From assembly GCF_001889605.1 (NCBI RefSeq), contig NZ_CP018171.1:1-64000 (forward strand): a stretch of DNA of 64,000 nucleotides, written 5' to 3'. Positions 1 to 9,802 of the stretch are shown in pieces; positions within the stretch are counted from its first letter, which is position 1, and every line of letters starts with the position of its first letter. The translations under genes were made by a program, and so were the position numbers. Origin of the DNA: Aquibium oceanicum (GTDB lineage: Bacteria; Pseudomonadota; Alphaproteobacteria; Rhizobiales; Rhizobiaceae). Below the pieces are notes generated by a model. That model was not told the DNA's origin and did not search any database. It saw nothing but the letters and a program-made list of their open reading frames with translations.

Positions 1-294
1 CGATGTCATCCAGAAACGGGTCGCTTGTGACCGGCGGTGGTTCGCGCAAGGGCGCTCGATCTCGGCCGCCGGCGCTTCCGGGCCGACCGGTGCGGCTGGA
101 GCATCGCCCTCGGTCGTGGCCTCTTCACTCGAGGTCAAGGGGGAGCCAGCCAAACGGGACTCTCCTTCCCCTTCAAGGGGTGCGGGTATCTGGTGCGCAG
201 TCGCTTCGGGAGGCGGCGTCTGTCCCTCGGCCGGCGTTTCCTCGACCTTGTTCTTGCCGAAGGAAAAGACCTTCTTGATGAATCCGAATGCCAT
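1..294 (-). CDS. ftsY: FtsY, signal recognition particle receptor (N-terminal part)
   Basis: FtsY is the membrane-associated GTPase that receives SRP-ribosome complexes at the inner membrane. Only about 98 codons lie in the window and the gene runs off the left edge, so the NG GTPase domain cannot be seen. The call rests on the start MAFGFIKKVFSFGKNK, a basic amphipathic head typical of alphaproteobacterial FtsY, followed by an acidic Pro/Ala-rich spacer, and on its place directly after dapF and mtaB, an order common in Rhizobiales. The gap to mtaB is 12 nt, so cotranscription is likely. Oddity: from about position 55 to the edge the frame turns Cys/His/Arg-rich, whereas a neighbouring frame reads PLREPPPVTSDPFLDD, which suits the spacer better. 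A one-base frameshift (real or assembly error) is possible. Confidence 0.75.
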   Translation of the reverse strand, partial: MAFGFIKKVFSFGKNKVEETPAEGQTPPPEATAHQIPAPLEGEGESRLAGSPLTSSEEATTEGDAPAAPVGPEAPAAEIERPCANHRRSQATRFWMTS

Positions 295-306
295 GCGTCC
301 TCGGTC

Positions 307-1605
307 CTAGGCGGCCTGCGCCTGGTCGGATGCCGCGATCAGCTGCGACCCGTCATGGCCCGCGATGCGCACGGGCACGATCTCCCCGGGGCTGCCCCGG
401 TCGAGCTTCACCAGCGTGAAGCCCTCGGTCCGGCCAATGCCTTCGCGTTCGACGAGCACCGACTGGGCGGTGCCACAGAGTGCCTCGATGTGACTTCGAT
501 AGGCCCGGTCTCCCGCCGCGCGCAGGTGTGCCGCCCGTTCCTTGACGACGTTTCGAGCGAGTTGCGGCATGCGCGCCGCGGGCGTGCCCTCGCGCGGCGA
601 GAAGGGGAAGACGTGGAGATGCGTCAGCCCGCACTCGTCGACGATCGCCAGGGAGTTCTGAAACATCTCCTCGGTCTCGGTCGGGAAACCGGCGATGATG
701 TCGGCGCCGAAGATCATATCCGGCCGAAGCCGCCGCACGTCCTCGCAGAAACGGATGGAATCGGCACGCAGATGGCGCCGCTTCATGCGCTTCAGGATCA
801 TGTCGTCGCCGGCCTGGAGGGACAGATGCAGGTGCGGCATCAGCCGCTTCTCGGTGGCGATCGCTTCCATCAGGTCCTCGTCCGCCTCGATGGAATCGAT
901 CGAAGAGAGCCGCAGCCGGCGGAGGTCGGGGACCTGTCGAAGGATGGTCCGCACCAGCCTGCCCAGCTTCGGCTCGCCCGGCAGGTCGGCGCCATAGCTC
1001 GTCATGTCGACGCCGGTCAGCACCACCTCCGCATAGCCGTTGCCGGCAAGCCGCTTCACCTGCTCGACGACGGCACCCATCGGCACGGAGCGGGAATTGC
1101 CGCGTCCGTAGGGGATGATGCAGAAGGTGCAGCGGTGGTCGCATCCGTTCTGCACCTGGACGAAGGCGCGTGCGCGTCCCTCGATCGCGTCGACCATGTG
1201 CGAGGCGGTCTCGGTGACGGACATGATGTCGTTGACGCGCGCCTTCTCGGTGTCGTTCACGCCGAAATCCGGCAAGGCACGATAGTTATGGCGCTTCAAC
1301 TTCTCCTCGTTGCCGAGCACGAGGTCCACTTCCTCCATGCCCGCGAAGCTCCCCGGATCGGTCTGCGCGGCGCATCCTGTCACGATGATGCGCGCGTGAG
1401 GCTGTTCGCGCCGCGCCTTGCGGATCGCCTGGCGCGCCTGGCGCACCGCCTCGGCGGTCACCGCACAAGTGTTGAAGACCACCGCGCCGCCGTTCAGTTC
1501 GCCGAGCCCCGCCGCCTCGGCCTCGCGCTTCATCACCTCGGATTCGTAGGTGTTGAGACGGCAGCCGAAGGTGACGACATCGATACCCCTGGTCGCGTCC
1601 GCCAT
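307..1605 (-). CDS. mtaB: MtaB-type tRNA threonylcarbamoyladenosine methylthiotransferase
   Basis: Radical-SAM methylthiotransferase expected to convert t6A to ms2t6A at position 37 of ANN-decoding tRNAs. The 432-residue protein shows the full family layout. The N-terminal UPF0004 domain has Cys15 (TFGCRLN), Cys47 (NTCAVT) and Cys78 (TGCAAQ) for the auxiliary [4Fe-4S] cluster. The radical-SAM core has Cys155, Cys159 and Cys162 (CDHRCTFC). A TRAM-like tail carries the RNA-binding end. The ATG at 1605 overlaps the last base of the dapF stop (TGATG), which points to translational coupling; the reading frame stays open further upstream but those codons lie inside dapF. The short spacing between Cys15 and Cys47 and the GCRLN signature favour MtaB over MiaB or RimO. 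It sits between dapF and ftsY in one minus-strand operon. Confidence 0.9.
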   Translation of the reverse strand: MADATRGIDVVTFGCRLNTYESEVMKREAEAAGLGELNGGAVVFNTCAVTAEAVRQARQAIRKARREQPHARIIVTGCAAQTDPGSFAGMEEVDLVLGNEEKLKRHNYRALPDFGVNDTEKARVNDIMSVTETASHMVDAIEGRARAFVQVQNGCDHRCTFCIIPYGRGNSRSVPMGAVVEQVKRLAGNGYAEVVLTGVDMTSYGADLPGEPKLGRLVRTILRQVPDLRRLRLSSIDSIEADEDLMEAIATEKRLMPHLHLSLQAGDDMILKRMKRRHLRADSIRFCEDVRRLRPDMIFGADIIAGFPTETEEMFQNSLAIVDECGLTHLHVFPFSPREGTPAARMPQLARNVVKERAAHLRAAGDRAYRSHIEALCGTAQSVLVEREGIGRTEGFTLVKLDRGSPGEIVPVRIAGHDGSQLIAASDQAQAA

Positions 1606-2486
1606 CAGGCCGCGCCCTCGATCTCGCGCGCCCAAACACCGGTCCGCGGGTCGAAATTGCCCGAGAACTCCCACTCCGCGGGTCCCGTAAGGATCACGTG
1701 GCCGTCGTCGCGCCATTCGACCGTCAGATGCCCGCCGGGCGCCGTGATGTCGACCGTGCGGCCGGTGCGCCCCGTGCGGGCGGCCGACACCGCGGCCGCG
1801 CACGCCGCCGAACCGCAGGCCTGCGTCAAGCCCGCGCCACGCTCCCAGGTCCGCATCGTCAGCGAGGACGGCGACGTCACCTGTGCGATCGTGATGTTGG
1901 CGCGCTCGGGGAAGATGGGGTGGTTCTCGAGCAGCGGACCGACCCGGTCGAGTTCGTAGGTCCATACGTCGGCATCGACCCAGAAAACGGCATGCGGATT
2001 GCCCATCGATACGACCGAGGGCGAATGCAGCACCGGCGCGTCGATCGGTCCGGCCTGCAATTCGATCGCGCGCGTATCGCGAAACTCTTCCGCCAGCGGA
2101 ATGTCCTTCCAGCCGAAACGAGGCTCGCCGAGATCGACGGAGATGAGTCCGTCTTCGTGTTCCCTGGCATTCAGTATGCCGGCGACCGTCTCGAAGGTGA
2201 ACGCCTTCGTTCCCGATTCCGCGGCGAGCGCCTGCACGACGCAGCGCATGCCGTTGCCGCAAGCCTGAGCCGAGGAACCGTCCGAATTGAGAATGTCGAT
2301 GAAGAATGCCGTCCCAGGCGTTCGGGCTTCGTGGATCGCCATGATCTGGTCGAAGCGTGTGACGGGATTGGCGGCGAGAACCAGTGCGGCCGCCGCCGTA
2401 ACCCGGTCGGCACGACCCCGCATGTCGGCGACGATAATTTCGTTGCCGAGCCCGTTCATCTTCGCAAAGGGCGCGCGGTCAGACAT
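1605..2486 (-). CDS. dapF: Diaminopimelate epimerase
   Basis: PLP-independent epimerase converting LL- to meso-diaminopimelate, needed for lysine and peptidoglycan synthesis in the cytoplasm. At 293 residues it is normal size. It has two DapF repeats, each giving one catalytic cysteine: Cys76 in ACGNGMRC and the second in the TQACGSAAC segment near residue 227. The N-terminal [10 protein letters not shown] and the GNPHAVF motif are family hallmarks. It is the first clear gene of a minus-strand dapF-mtaB-ftsY group and shares one base with the mtaB start codon. The start is the ATG at 2486; there is no equally good alternative nearby. Confidence 0.96.
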   Translation of the reverse strand: MSDRAPFAKMNGLGNEIIVADMRGRADRVTAAAALVLAANPVTRFDQIMAIHEARTPGTAFFIDILNSDGSSAQACGNGMRCVVQALAAESGTKAFTFETVAGILNAREHEDGLISVDLGEPRFGWKDIPLAEEFRDTRAIELQAGPIDAPVLHSPSVVSMGNPHAVFWVDADVWTYELDRVGPLLENHPIFPERANITIAQVTSPSSLTMRTWERGAGLTQACGSAACAAAVSAARTGRTGRTVDITAPGGHLTVEWRDDGHVILTGPAEWEFSGNFDPRTGVWAREIEGAA

Positions 2487-2572
2487 GGCCAGGAACCGGA
2501 ATACTCGTACTCAGCCGCTATATGGCGGAACTGACAGAGGATTACCAGTCACCAGGGCCGCGTCAGCAGACG

Positions 2573-2734
2573 TCAGGCGATAGCGATGACGCCGAACAGA
2601 ACGAGAAGGAAGAGGATCAGAACGATCCCGACCAGAATCTTGGCTCCAGTGAGCGCCGCTCCGGAAACGGAATTGAACCCGAGCAGGCCCGCAACGGCGG
2701 CTACCACGAGAAGTATGAGGATCCACTTGATCAT
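2573..2734 (-). CDS. DUF1328 (UPF0391) small membrane protein
   Basis: A 53-residue, almost entirely hydrophobic protein (starts MIKWILILLVVAAVAG) with two predicted transmembrane helices split by a short GFNSVSGAALTGAK loop, the pattern of the DUF1328/UPF0391 family. The function of that family is unknown; members are often stress-induced in alphaproteobacteria. It is preceded by a GAGGGA ribosome-binding site about 9 nt from the ATG, and further upstream by GGAAC-N16-CATT (2767-2791), which looks like an ECF general-stress promoter. It is transcribed towards dapF but probably as its own unit, since it has a promoter-like element and lies 86 nt upstream of dapF. Confidence 0.85.
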   Translation of the reverse strand: MIKWILILLVVAAVAGLLGFNSVSGAALTGAKILVGIVLILFLLVLFGVIAIA

Positions 2735-2766
2735 AATGAAATATCCCTCGGCAATTTCGTGGCCTT

Positions 2767-2791
2767 AATGAAACAGGAGGGAATTTGTTCC
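2767..2791 (-). promoter_or_regulatory. EcfG/RpoE2-like general-stress promoter
   Basis: On the minus strand GGAAC (2791-2787) is followed after 16 nt by CATT (2770-2767), ending 32 nt before the DUF1328 start codon. The published alphaproteobacterial EcfG consensus is GGAAC-N16-17-CGTT, and GGAAC-N18-19-TT has been described in Sinorhizobium; this site fits the latter exactly. The identical GGAAC-N16-CATT arrangement recurs before both DUF3309 genes at 48.2 and 48.4 kb. Promoter activity itself is inferred. Confidence 0.6.
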
Positions 2792-3135
2792 GAAACGGAA
2801 AGATGCGCGGCACGGAGAACGCGACCGGTCGCGGGGAACCGCAAGACCGGTCGCGCTTAGCCGTGGCCGTAGACGAACCGTGGGGCAGGAGGTTCGTCTG
2901 ACGGCTTTGGCATTCCTGCGCAGGGCGGCAGCGACGCCGGTTCCAGCAGGCGGAACGTGGCTGCCGCGCGACCGGATAACTGCCTGTCGAGGCGGGCCAG
3001 GGAGGATGCCCGCTCGCCGTCAGGGCCGCTCGAGGACTGCGCGTCTTTTGTCCGATCGACTTCACTTGCCGATGAGGTTCGCCCAGAGACCTTTCGAGGG
3101 CATGTCGCAGGGAGAAACCTTCCGTAACCTCGCCG
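2792..3135. other. Intergenic region with a short palindrome
   Basis: About 340 nt upstream of the stress-promoter element and downstream of the hydrolase gene hold no coding sequence I can support on either strand. The only structure noticed is the perfect 14-nt palindrome CGCGACCGGTCGCG at 2820-2833, with a partial echo (ACCGGTCGCGC) at 2846-2856. Its role is unknown. Confidence 0.5.
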
Positions 3136-4230
3136 TTACGTGGCGGAGGCGGGCAGGTCCCAGGTCTCTCCGGGCAACATCGGCCGGAAGCGCTCGCGCG
3201 CCACGCCGGCCCGGTCCAGAGCGGCGTGCAGCCGGTCGCGGGGCTCGTCGATCGCCTCGTTCGTGAGCTGAAAGGTCCCCCAGTGGCAGCCCGCCGCGAA
3301 CTCCGCATTGCAAAGGTGCATGCCTTCGAGCGCTTCGTCCGGATTCTGGTGCTGGCCTTCCATGAACCAGCGCGGCTCGTAGGCGCCGATCGGCAGGATC
3401 GCGAGGCGAAATCCGCCGTGCTTCTGCGCCGCGTCCCGGTAGTTGATGCCGCGATGGAAGCCGGTGTCGCCCGCGACGTAGACCTTCCCGGCGGAGGTCT
3501 CGACCACGAAGGCCGACCAGAGCGCCATGCGGCGGTCCCCGGTCCCTCGCGCCGACCAGTGGTGCGCGGGCTCGATGTGGACCGTCGCCTTGCCTGAAGG
3601 CGCGGTGAGCTCGTGGCTCGCGCCCCAGTCGCCGCAGAAGATCCGCATGCCGGGGACGTCCTTGCGCACGATGGCGTCGTTGCCGAGCGGGGTCACCAGG
3701 AGCGGGTCGTGCGCCTGATTGAGCCGCCGAAGCGTGGCGGTGTCGAAATGGTCGTAATGGTTGTGCGACAACAGCACGACGTCGATCGGCGGGAGATCGT
3801 CAAAGGCGATGCCGGGTTCATTGACCCTGCGAGGGCCGAGGAACGATACCGGCGACACGCGCTGCGACCAGACCGGATCGGTCAGGATCGAGAGGCCGGC
3901 AATCTGGATGAGCAGTGTCGCGTGGCCGACCATCGTCACGCGCAGTGCGCTCTCGTCGGTCAGCGTCTCCGCCTTCGCGCTCGGGAACGGGCTCGGCCAG
4001 GACGACGGCCATTTCGCCCGCCCGCCTCCGAACTGCCAGCGCAGCAGGTCCGTGAACGGACGCGGCGGGATGCCTTCGGGATTGAAGAAGATGCGGCCGT
4101 CGAAATGATCGCTCGGCGGACCAGAGTAATAGGGATTGTCGTTCTTTGCGCCCGCCGCCAAGGTGCCGCCTCCCGCAATCGTCAAAAGGCTCGCCACGCC
4201 GGACCACTTCAGCAACGTCCGTCTGTTCAT
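3136..4230 (-). CDS. Metallo-beta-lactamase-fold hydrolase (UlaG/NAPE-PLD-like)
   Basis: Predicted zinc hydrolase of about 364 residues. The metal-binding motif is SHNHYDHFD (HxHxDH form), with further metal-ligand candidates in the GDTGFHRG and GQHQNPDEA segments. The length and the region around the motif resemble the NAPE-PLD/UlaG-like branch rather than beta-lactamases or glyoxalase II; the substrate is unknown. The N-terminus MNRRTLLKWSGVASLL looks like a twin-arginine or Sec signal, so it may act in the periplasm. The ATG at 4230 is preferred because the signal then begins MNRRTLL; an in-frame GTG at 4239 would add three residues. It appears monocistronic, divergent from the lipoprotein gene at 4597. 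Confidence 0.85.
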   Translation of the reverse strand: MNRRTLLKWSGVASLLTIAGGGTLAAGAKNDNPYYSGPPSDHFDGRIFFNPEGIPPRPFTDLLRWQFGGGRAKWPSSWPSPFPSAKAETLTDESALRVTMVGHATLLIQIAGLSILTDPVWSQRVSPVSFLGPRRVNEPGIAFDDLPPIDVVLLSHNHYDHFDTATLRRLNQAHDPLLVTPLGNDAIVRKDVPGMRIFCGDWGASHELTAPSGKATVHIEPAHHWSARGTGDRRMALWSAFVVETSAGKVYVAGDTGFHRGINYRDAAQKHGGFRLAILPIGAYEPRWFMEGQHQNPDEALEGMHLCNAEFAAGCHWGTFQLTNEAIDEPRDRLHAALDRAGVARERFRPMLPGETWDLPASAT

Positions 4231-4596
4231 GGCTTTCACTTAGGCGATCGGACGGCGGTATCAAAGCCCCGCGTCGACGGATCTTGGCGGAATGCGTCGA
4301 CCGCTCTCAACCGCAGCCCGCGGTTCAAGAAGCCGAGCCAGCACCTCGGGAGCCTTGCGGTCACGGAAGATTGTCCAGATTCGGGCCGGGTATCACCCGC
4401 ATGAAGACGAAGAACGTATGGCGCCGAATCGAAGGTGGGGGGTTGCCTCGATGCGCGAACAGGCAATATCGCGATGGATACGGGGTCGGTGGCGTGAAAT
4501 ATTTGCGAATCAGATATCATCGACTCAACATTGCCATGTTTCTGGCGATTCACAGGCGCATACGCGCAACTTCCCTGCCGCTCACGGAGGATCAGG
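4231..4596. other. Divergent intergenic region
   Basis: Some 365 nt separate the divergent hydrolase and lipoprotein genes. No convincing open reading frame is present. The AT-richer part near 4495-4540 probably contains the lipoprotein promoter, but I cannot define -35/-10 boxes with confidence. A clear Shine-Dalgarno GGAGG lies at 4587-4591, 5 nt before the lipoprotein ATG. Confidence 0.4.
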
Positions 4597-5196
4597 ATGA
4601 CGCTTTCGAATGCCGGACGGACGAGAACGGGCCTCGCAGCCCTGATGCTGGGTTCGTTGGCGATCGTCTCCGGCTGTCAGGGCGACCGCATGAGTTCGGT
4701 CAGTACGCGGCCTGAGCCGTTGCGCCCGGCCCCGTCCGGGACCGTCGTCGGCAGCCAGCTTCCCCCTCCCTCGGGTCCGACCGATCCCAGCGCCTTCCCG
4801 CCAGCACCGACCGTTCCGGGCCAGACCCTTCCGGGGCAGACCGGCACCGACGTCGCCTCGATCGATCCCGCCGCCGGCACCGGGCCGGTCGAACCCGTCG
4901 TGCCCGCGGGTGCGGCCGACCTCACCGTCGGCAGCGTGGCCGGCGTCTGGAGCGTCAACGTGGCAGGACAGTCGTGCCGGGTCGCGACGCCGCAGACGAA
5001 GTTCGGACAGGGTTATCGCGCCGGGCCCCTGGGCTGTCCGGCTCCCATGGACGGCGTCAAGTCCTGGAACGTGGCGGGCAAGCAGCTCTCGCTCTACGAC
5101 GAGAGCGGCAATGCGCTGGCGCGCCTCTACTCCTCGGGCGCCGAGCGGTTCGACGGCCAGACCACTTCGGGCCAGCCGATCTCGCTGTCCCGCTAG
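4597..5196 (+). CDS. Omp19-like outer-membrane lipoprotein (AprI/Inh domain)
   Basis: Predicted 199-residue lipoprotein. The signal peptide ends in IVSGC with Cys27 as the acylation site. A Pro/Gly/Thr-rich linker of about 80 residues follows, then a C-terminal beta-barrel-like domain of about 95 residues (VGSVAGVWSVNVAGQSCRVATPQTKFG onward in content) typical of the alkaline-protease-inhibitor AprI/Inh family. Brucella Omp19 has this architecture and inhibits proteases; whether this one does is inference. Two cysteines in the domain (around Cys128 and Cys148) could form the family disulfide. The ATG at 4597 has a GGAGG site 5 nt upstream, so an upstream in-frame ATG at 4531 is not needed. 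It lies 24 nt before zapE. Confidence 0.82.
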   Translation: MTLSNAGRTRTGLAALMLGSLAIVSGCQGDRMSSVSTRPEPLRPAPSGTVVGSQLPPPSGPTDPSAFPPAPTVPGQTLPGQTGTDVASIDPAAGTGPVEPVVPAGAADLTVGSVAGVWSVNVAGQSCRVATPQTKFGQGYRAGPLGCPAPMDGVKSWNVAGKQLSLYDESGNALARLYSSGAERFDGQTTSGQPISLSR

Positions 5197-5220
5197 ACGC
5201 TCGCACACCACGGTCGCCCG

Positions 5221-6390
5221 ATGCCGCTCCGCGATGGACTGCAGCCCTTTCCGTCGCTCCGCCAGGCTTATCGCAATCGCGTCGACCGCGGAGAGATCAG
5301 CCGCGACCCGGCGCAAGAGATGGTCGTGGCGGCGCTCGATCGGCTGATCGAGGAGATTGCGGCGAAGCGGCTCGCCTCCAAATCGAGTTCTCTCGGCTGG
5401 CTCTTCGGCCGCAAGCGGCAGGCGAAGGCCGAGGTCAAGGGCCTCTACATCCATGGCGGCGTCGGCCGCGGCAAGACCATGCTGATGGACCTGTTCTTCG
5501 AACTGGTCCCGGTAAAACGAAAGCGGCGGGCGCACTTCAACGACTTCATGGCCGATGTGCATGACCGCATCGGCCGGCACCGGGCCGCAGTGAAGGCGGG
5601 CGAGGCCAAGGGCGACGATCCGATCCCCCCGGTCGCGCAGGCGCTGGCGGCCGAAGCCTGGGTCCTGTGCTTCGACGAGTTCTCGGTCACCGACATCGCC
5701 GATGCCATGATCCTGTCACGCCTGTTCTCCGCGCTCTTCGACGAGGGCGTCGTGCTCGTGGCGACCTCGAACGTGGCGCCTGACGACCTTTACCGCGATG
5801 GGTTGAACCGCCCGCTCTTCGAGCCTTTCATCGGCATTCTCAAGCGCCACGCGGACGTCCTGCATCTCGACGCCGATACCGACTACCGGCTGGACAAGCT
5901 CAGCCGCGTGCCGGTCTACATGAGTCCCGTGTCCGACGAGACGGAACGTGCCTTCGACGCCGCCTGGGCGGACCTCGTCAACGGATCGGCGGAGCACAGC
6001 GAGGAGATCCTCGTGAAGGGCCGGCAGGTGCCGGCTCCACGGGTGGTGCGTGATGCCGCGCGCTTCACCTTCTCCGATCTCTGCCGCAAGCCGCTCGCGG
6101 CACGGGACTATCTGGCGATCGCCGACCGGTTCCGCACCGTTTTCCTCGAACACGTGCCGGTCATGGACGATTCCAACCGCAATGAGGCGAAACGCTTCAT
6201 CCTTCTGATCGACACGTTTTATGACAAGAAGATCCGGCTTGTCGCGACCGCCGAGGCGCCGCCGGACCAGCTCTATAAGGGCCGGACAGGCGCCGAAGCC
6301 TTCGAGTTCGACCGCACCTCCTCGCGACTGATCGAGATGCAGAGCGAGGAGTGGCGGGAGGGGCTGGCTGAGACGCGACCCGCGTCCTGA
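5221..6390 (+). CDS. zapE: ZapE/AFG1-like cell-division ATPase
   Basis: AAA-type ATPase of the AFG1/ZapE family. In E. coli ZapE acts at the division septum under stress and destabilises FtsZ polymers; the mitochondrial relative Afg1/Lace1 aids turnover of respiratory subunits. The 389-residue protein has a Walker A GGVGRGKT at residues 79-86 and a Walker B-type CFDEFSVTD segment followed by a sensor-like VATSN. The C-terminal TFYDKKIRLVATAEAPP block is characteristic. The gene begins 24 nt after the lipoprotein and precedes mdh by 227 nt, a neighbourhood (lipoprotein-zapE-mdh) common in Rhizobiales. Confidence 0.92.
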   Translation: MPLRDGLQPFPSLRQAYRNRVDRGEISRDPAQEMVVAALDRLIEEIAAKRLASKSSSLGWLFGRKRQAKAEVKGLYIHGGVGRGKTMLMDLFFELVPVKRKRRAHFNDFMADVHDRIGRHRAAVKAGEAKGDDPIPPVAQALAAEAWVLCFDEFSVTDIADAMILSRLFSALFDEGVVLVATSNVAPDDLYRDGLNRPLFEPFIGILKRHADVLHLDADTDYRLDKLSRVPVYMSPVSDETERAFDAAWADLVNGSAEHSEEILVKGRQVPAPRVVRDAARFTFSDLCRKPLAARDYLAIADRFRTVFLEHVPVMDDSNRNEAKRFILLIDTFYDKKIRLVATAEAPPDQLYKGRTGAEAFEFDRTSSRLIEMQSEEWREGLAETRPAS

Positions 6391-6422
6391 CGTGCGATAC
6401 GATCATCAGAGCGAGAAGAACT

Positions 6423-6438
6423 TTTACGTTTACGTAAA
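6423..6438. promoter_or_regulatory. Palindromic operator-like site before mdh
   Basis: The perfect inverted repeat TTTACGT-TT-ACGTAAA lies 180 nt upstream of the mdh start and 33 nt after zapE, in the only AT-rich stretch of this gap. Its size and symmetry fit a dimeric regulator. It resembles operators reported for MerR-type regulators of branched-chain acid catabolism such as LiuR, but that is from memory and no such regulator gene is in the window. Confidence 0.45.
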
Positions 6439-6524
6439 TGCCGGAAGACTTAACCGATTGAAACTATTCATACGGAAATTTTCGGTTGAGTTTTTCGCCC
6501 TCGGACGGTAATGCCACGTCGTGA

Positions 6525-7583
<1,059 letters not shown>

Positions 7584-7598
7584 GGGAAACCCGTCCCC

Positions 7599-8792
<1,194 letters not shown>

Positions 8793-8796
8793 CGAG

Positions 8797-9408
8797 GTGC
8801 GTCGACCGGCTCGGATGTTCCTGGCGGGACTTGCGGTGAGTGCCGCGAGCCCGGCCGTCGCGGAAGCGGACTGGTCGACGTCCTTCGTCGACACGTTCCA
8901 GTCCGCGTGCGTGCCGGAGCGTACGAGCTACGAGCGTACCTTGTCGCATGCGCGCGGCGTAGGCTGGTCCGCATTCGACATAACGGAGCATGCGGAGTTC
9001 TCCGCCATGATGGAGATCGTAGAGGAGGCGGTGGAGGCCGACGGCGAGGACATGGACATGACGTTTGAGTCGGAGACTCTCGCCAGGCATGTCGAGGGCC
9101 GTCCGCTTCACCTCGTCGTCTCGCTCGTCGAATCCGAGTATTTGGACACTGTCGGCTGCTATCTCTACGATTTCGATGCCGACGCACCGATACAGACCTC
9201 CGTGGTCTCCAACCTGCTCGGGGTCAAGCCGGCGCAGATGCATCGCGACGAGACCATCGAGAGTGCGGTCTGGGGACCGCCTCCGTCGATGCCGGGAACG
9301 CTCGACACCTATCTCACCTACATTCCCCCCGGCAGCGCGGTTGCAAACCTGACGGGTTTCGACGGCGTCGTGCTGAAGTTCACCACGTCTGTGGGGGAGG
9401 AGAACTGA
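8797..9408 (+). CDS. Secreted protein of unknown function inside the suc operon
   Basis: A 203-residue protein I do not recognise. The GTG at 8797, 4 nt after the sucC stop, gives a signal peptide with an Arg-rich head (RRPAR), a hydrophobic stretch [11 protein letters not shown] and a likely cleavage after AVA; an ATG at 8815 is a shorter alternative. The mature part is acidic, contains two cysteines (near CVPERTS and VGCYLYDF) that could pair, and is predicted to be periplasmic. The tight spacing to sucC implies translation from the suc mRNA. There is no recognisable enzyme motif. It may have arrived with the adjacent vapBC pair. Confidence 0.7.
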   Translation: MRRPARMFLAGLAVSAASPAVAEADWSTSFVDTFQSACVPERTSYERTLSHARGVGWSAFDITEHAEFSAMMEIVEEAVEADGEDMDMTFESETLARHVEGRPLHLVVSLVESEYLDTVGCYLYDFDADAPIQTSVVSNLLGVKPAQMHRDETIESAVWGPPPSMPGTLDTYLTYIPPGSAVANLTGFDGVVLKFTTSVGEEN

Positions 9409-9452
9409 TGGCGCACAGGATCCGAAACGTCGCTTGCTTCTCTCCACTTATT

Positions 9453-9483
9453 TCCACATATGTTCCCCGTGGGATTATGTGGA
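9453..9483. promoter_or_regulatory. Inverted repeat before vapB (autoregulatory operator candidate)
   Basis: TCCACATA (9453-9460) and TATGTGGA (9476-9483) form a perfect 8-15-8 inverted repeat ending 1 nt before the vapB start codon. VapB-type antitoxins bind such repeats over their own promoter together with VapC. A TATGTT at 9459-9464 could be the -10 box, so binding would block it. This suggests the pair has its own promoter inside the suc operon. Confidence 0.6.
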
Positions 9484-9484
9484 G

Positions 9485-9802
9485 ATGACCATGAAGAACA
9501 TCACGCTGGCCATTGACGAGGAGCTTCTGGGAAAAGCCCGCAACCTTGCGGAGAGACGCAAGACGTCTCTCAACGCGATGGTGCGTTCCCTCCTGCAACA
9601 AGAAGTCGAGCAGGAGGACCGGATCGCCTGGGCCAAGGCCGGCATGAAGCGATTGATGGAAGAGGCGAGAGCCAAGGCGGCGCTGGATGACGGCGAGGCG
9701 TACGTCTGGACCAGAAGGGACGCTTATGCCGAGCGAGAAGATCGACTGCTTTCTCGACACGAACGTCCTGATCTACGCGGCTTCGGAGAGGAAGAGTCGT
9801 GA
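9485..9802 (+). CDS. vapB: VapB-type ribbon-helix-helix antitoxin
   Basis: Predicted DNA-binding antitoxin (105 residues) of a type II system. The N-terminus MKNITLAIDEELLGKARNLA followed by KTSLNAMVRSLL is a ribbon-helix-helix fold of the VapB kind; the C-terminal [10 protein letters not shown] block matches the usual toxin-wrapping tail. The start is ATG 9485 or ATG 9491, both just after an inverted repeat. The frame continues about 25 residues beyond the usual antitoxin end and overlaps the toxin gene by 77 nt instead of the usual few bases, so the original stop codon seems to have been lost. Together with vapC it interrupts sucC-sucD. Confidence 0.8.
   Translation: MTMKNITLAIDEELLGKARNLAERRKTSLNAMVRSLLQQEVEQEDRIAWAKAGMKRLMEEARAKAALDDGEAYVWTRRDAYAEREDRLLSRHERPDLRGFGEEES

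Noticed and set aside
37-1959. Long open frame on the plus strand over mtaB and dapF
   Set aside because: It is antisense to two clear genes, has the arginine/histidine-rich composition of shadow frames in high-GC DNA and no ribosome-binding site or family features.
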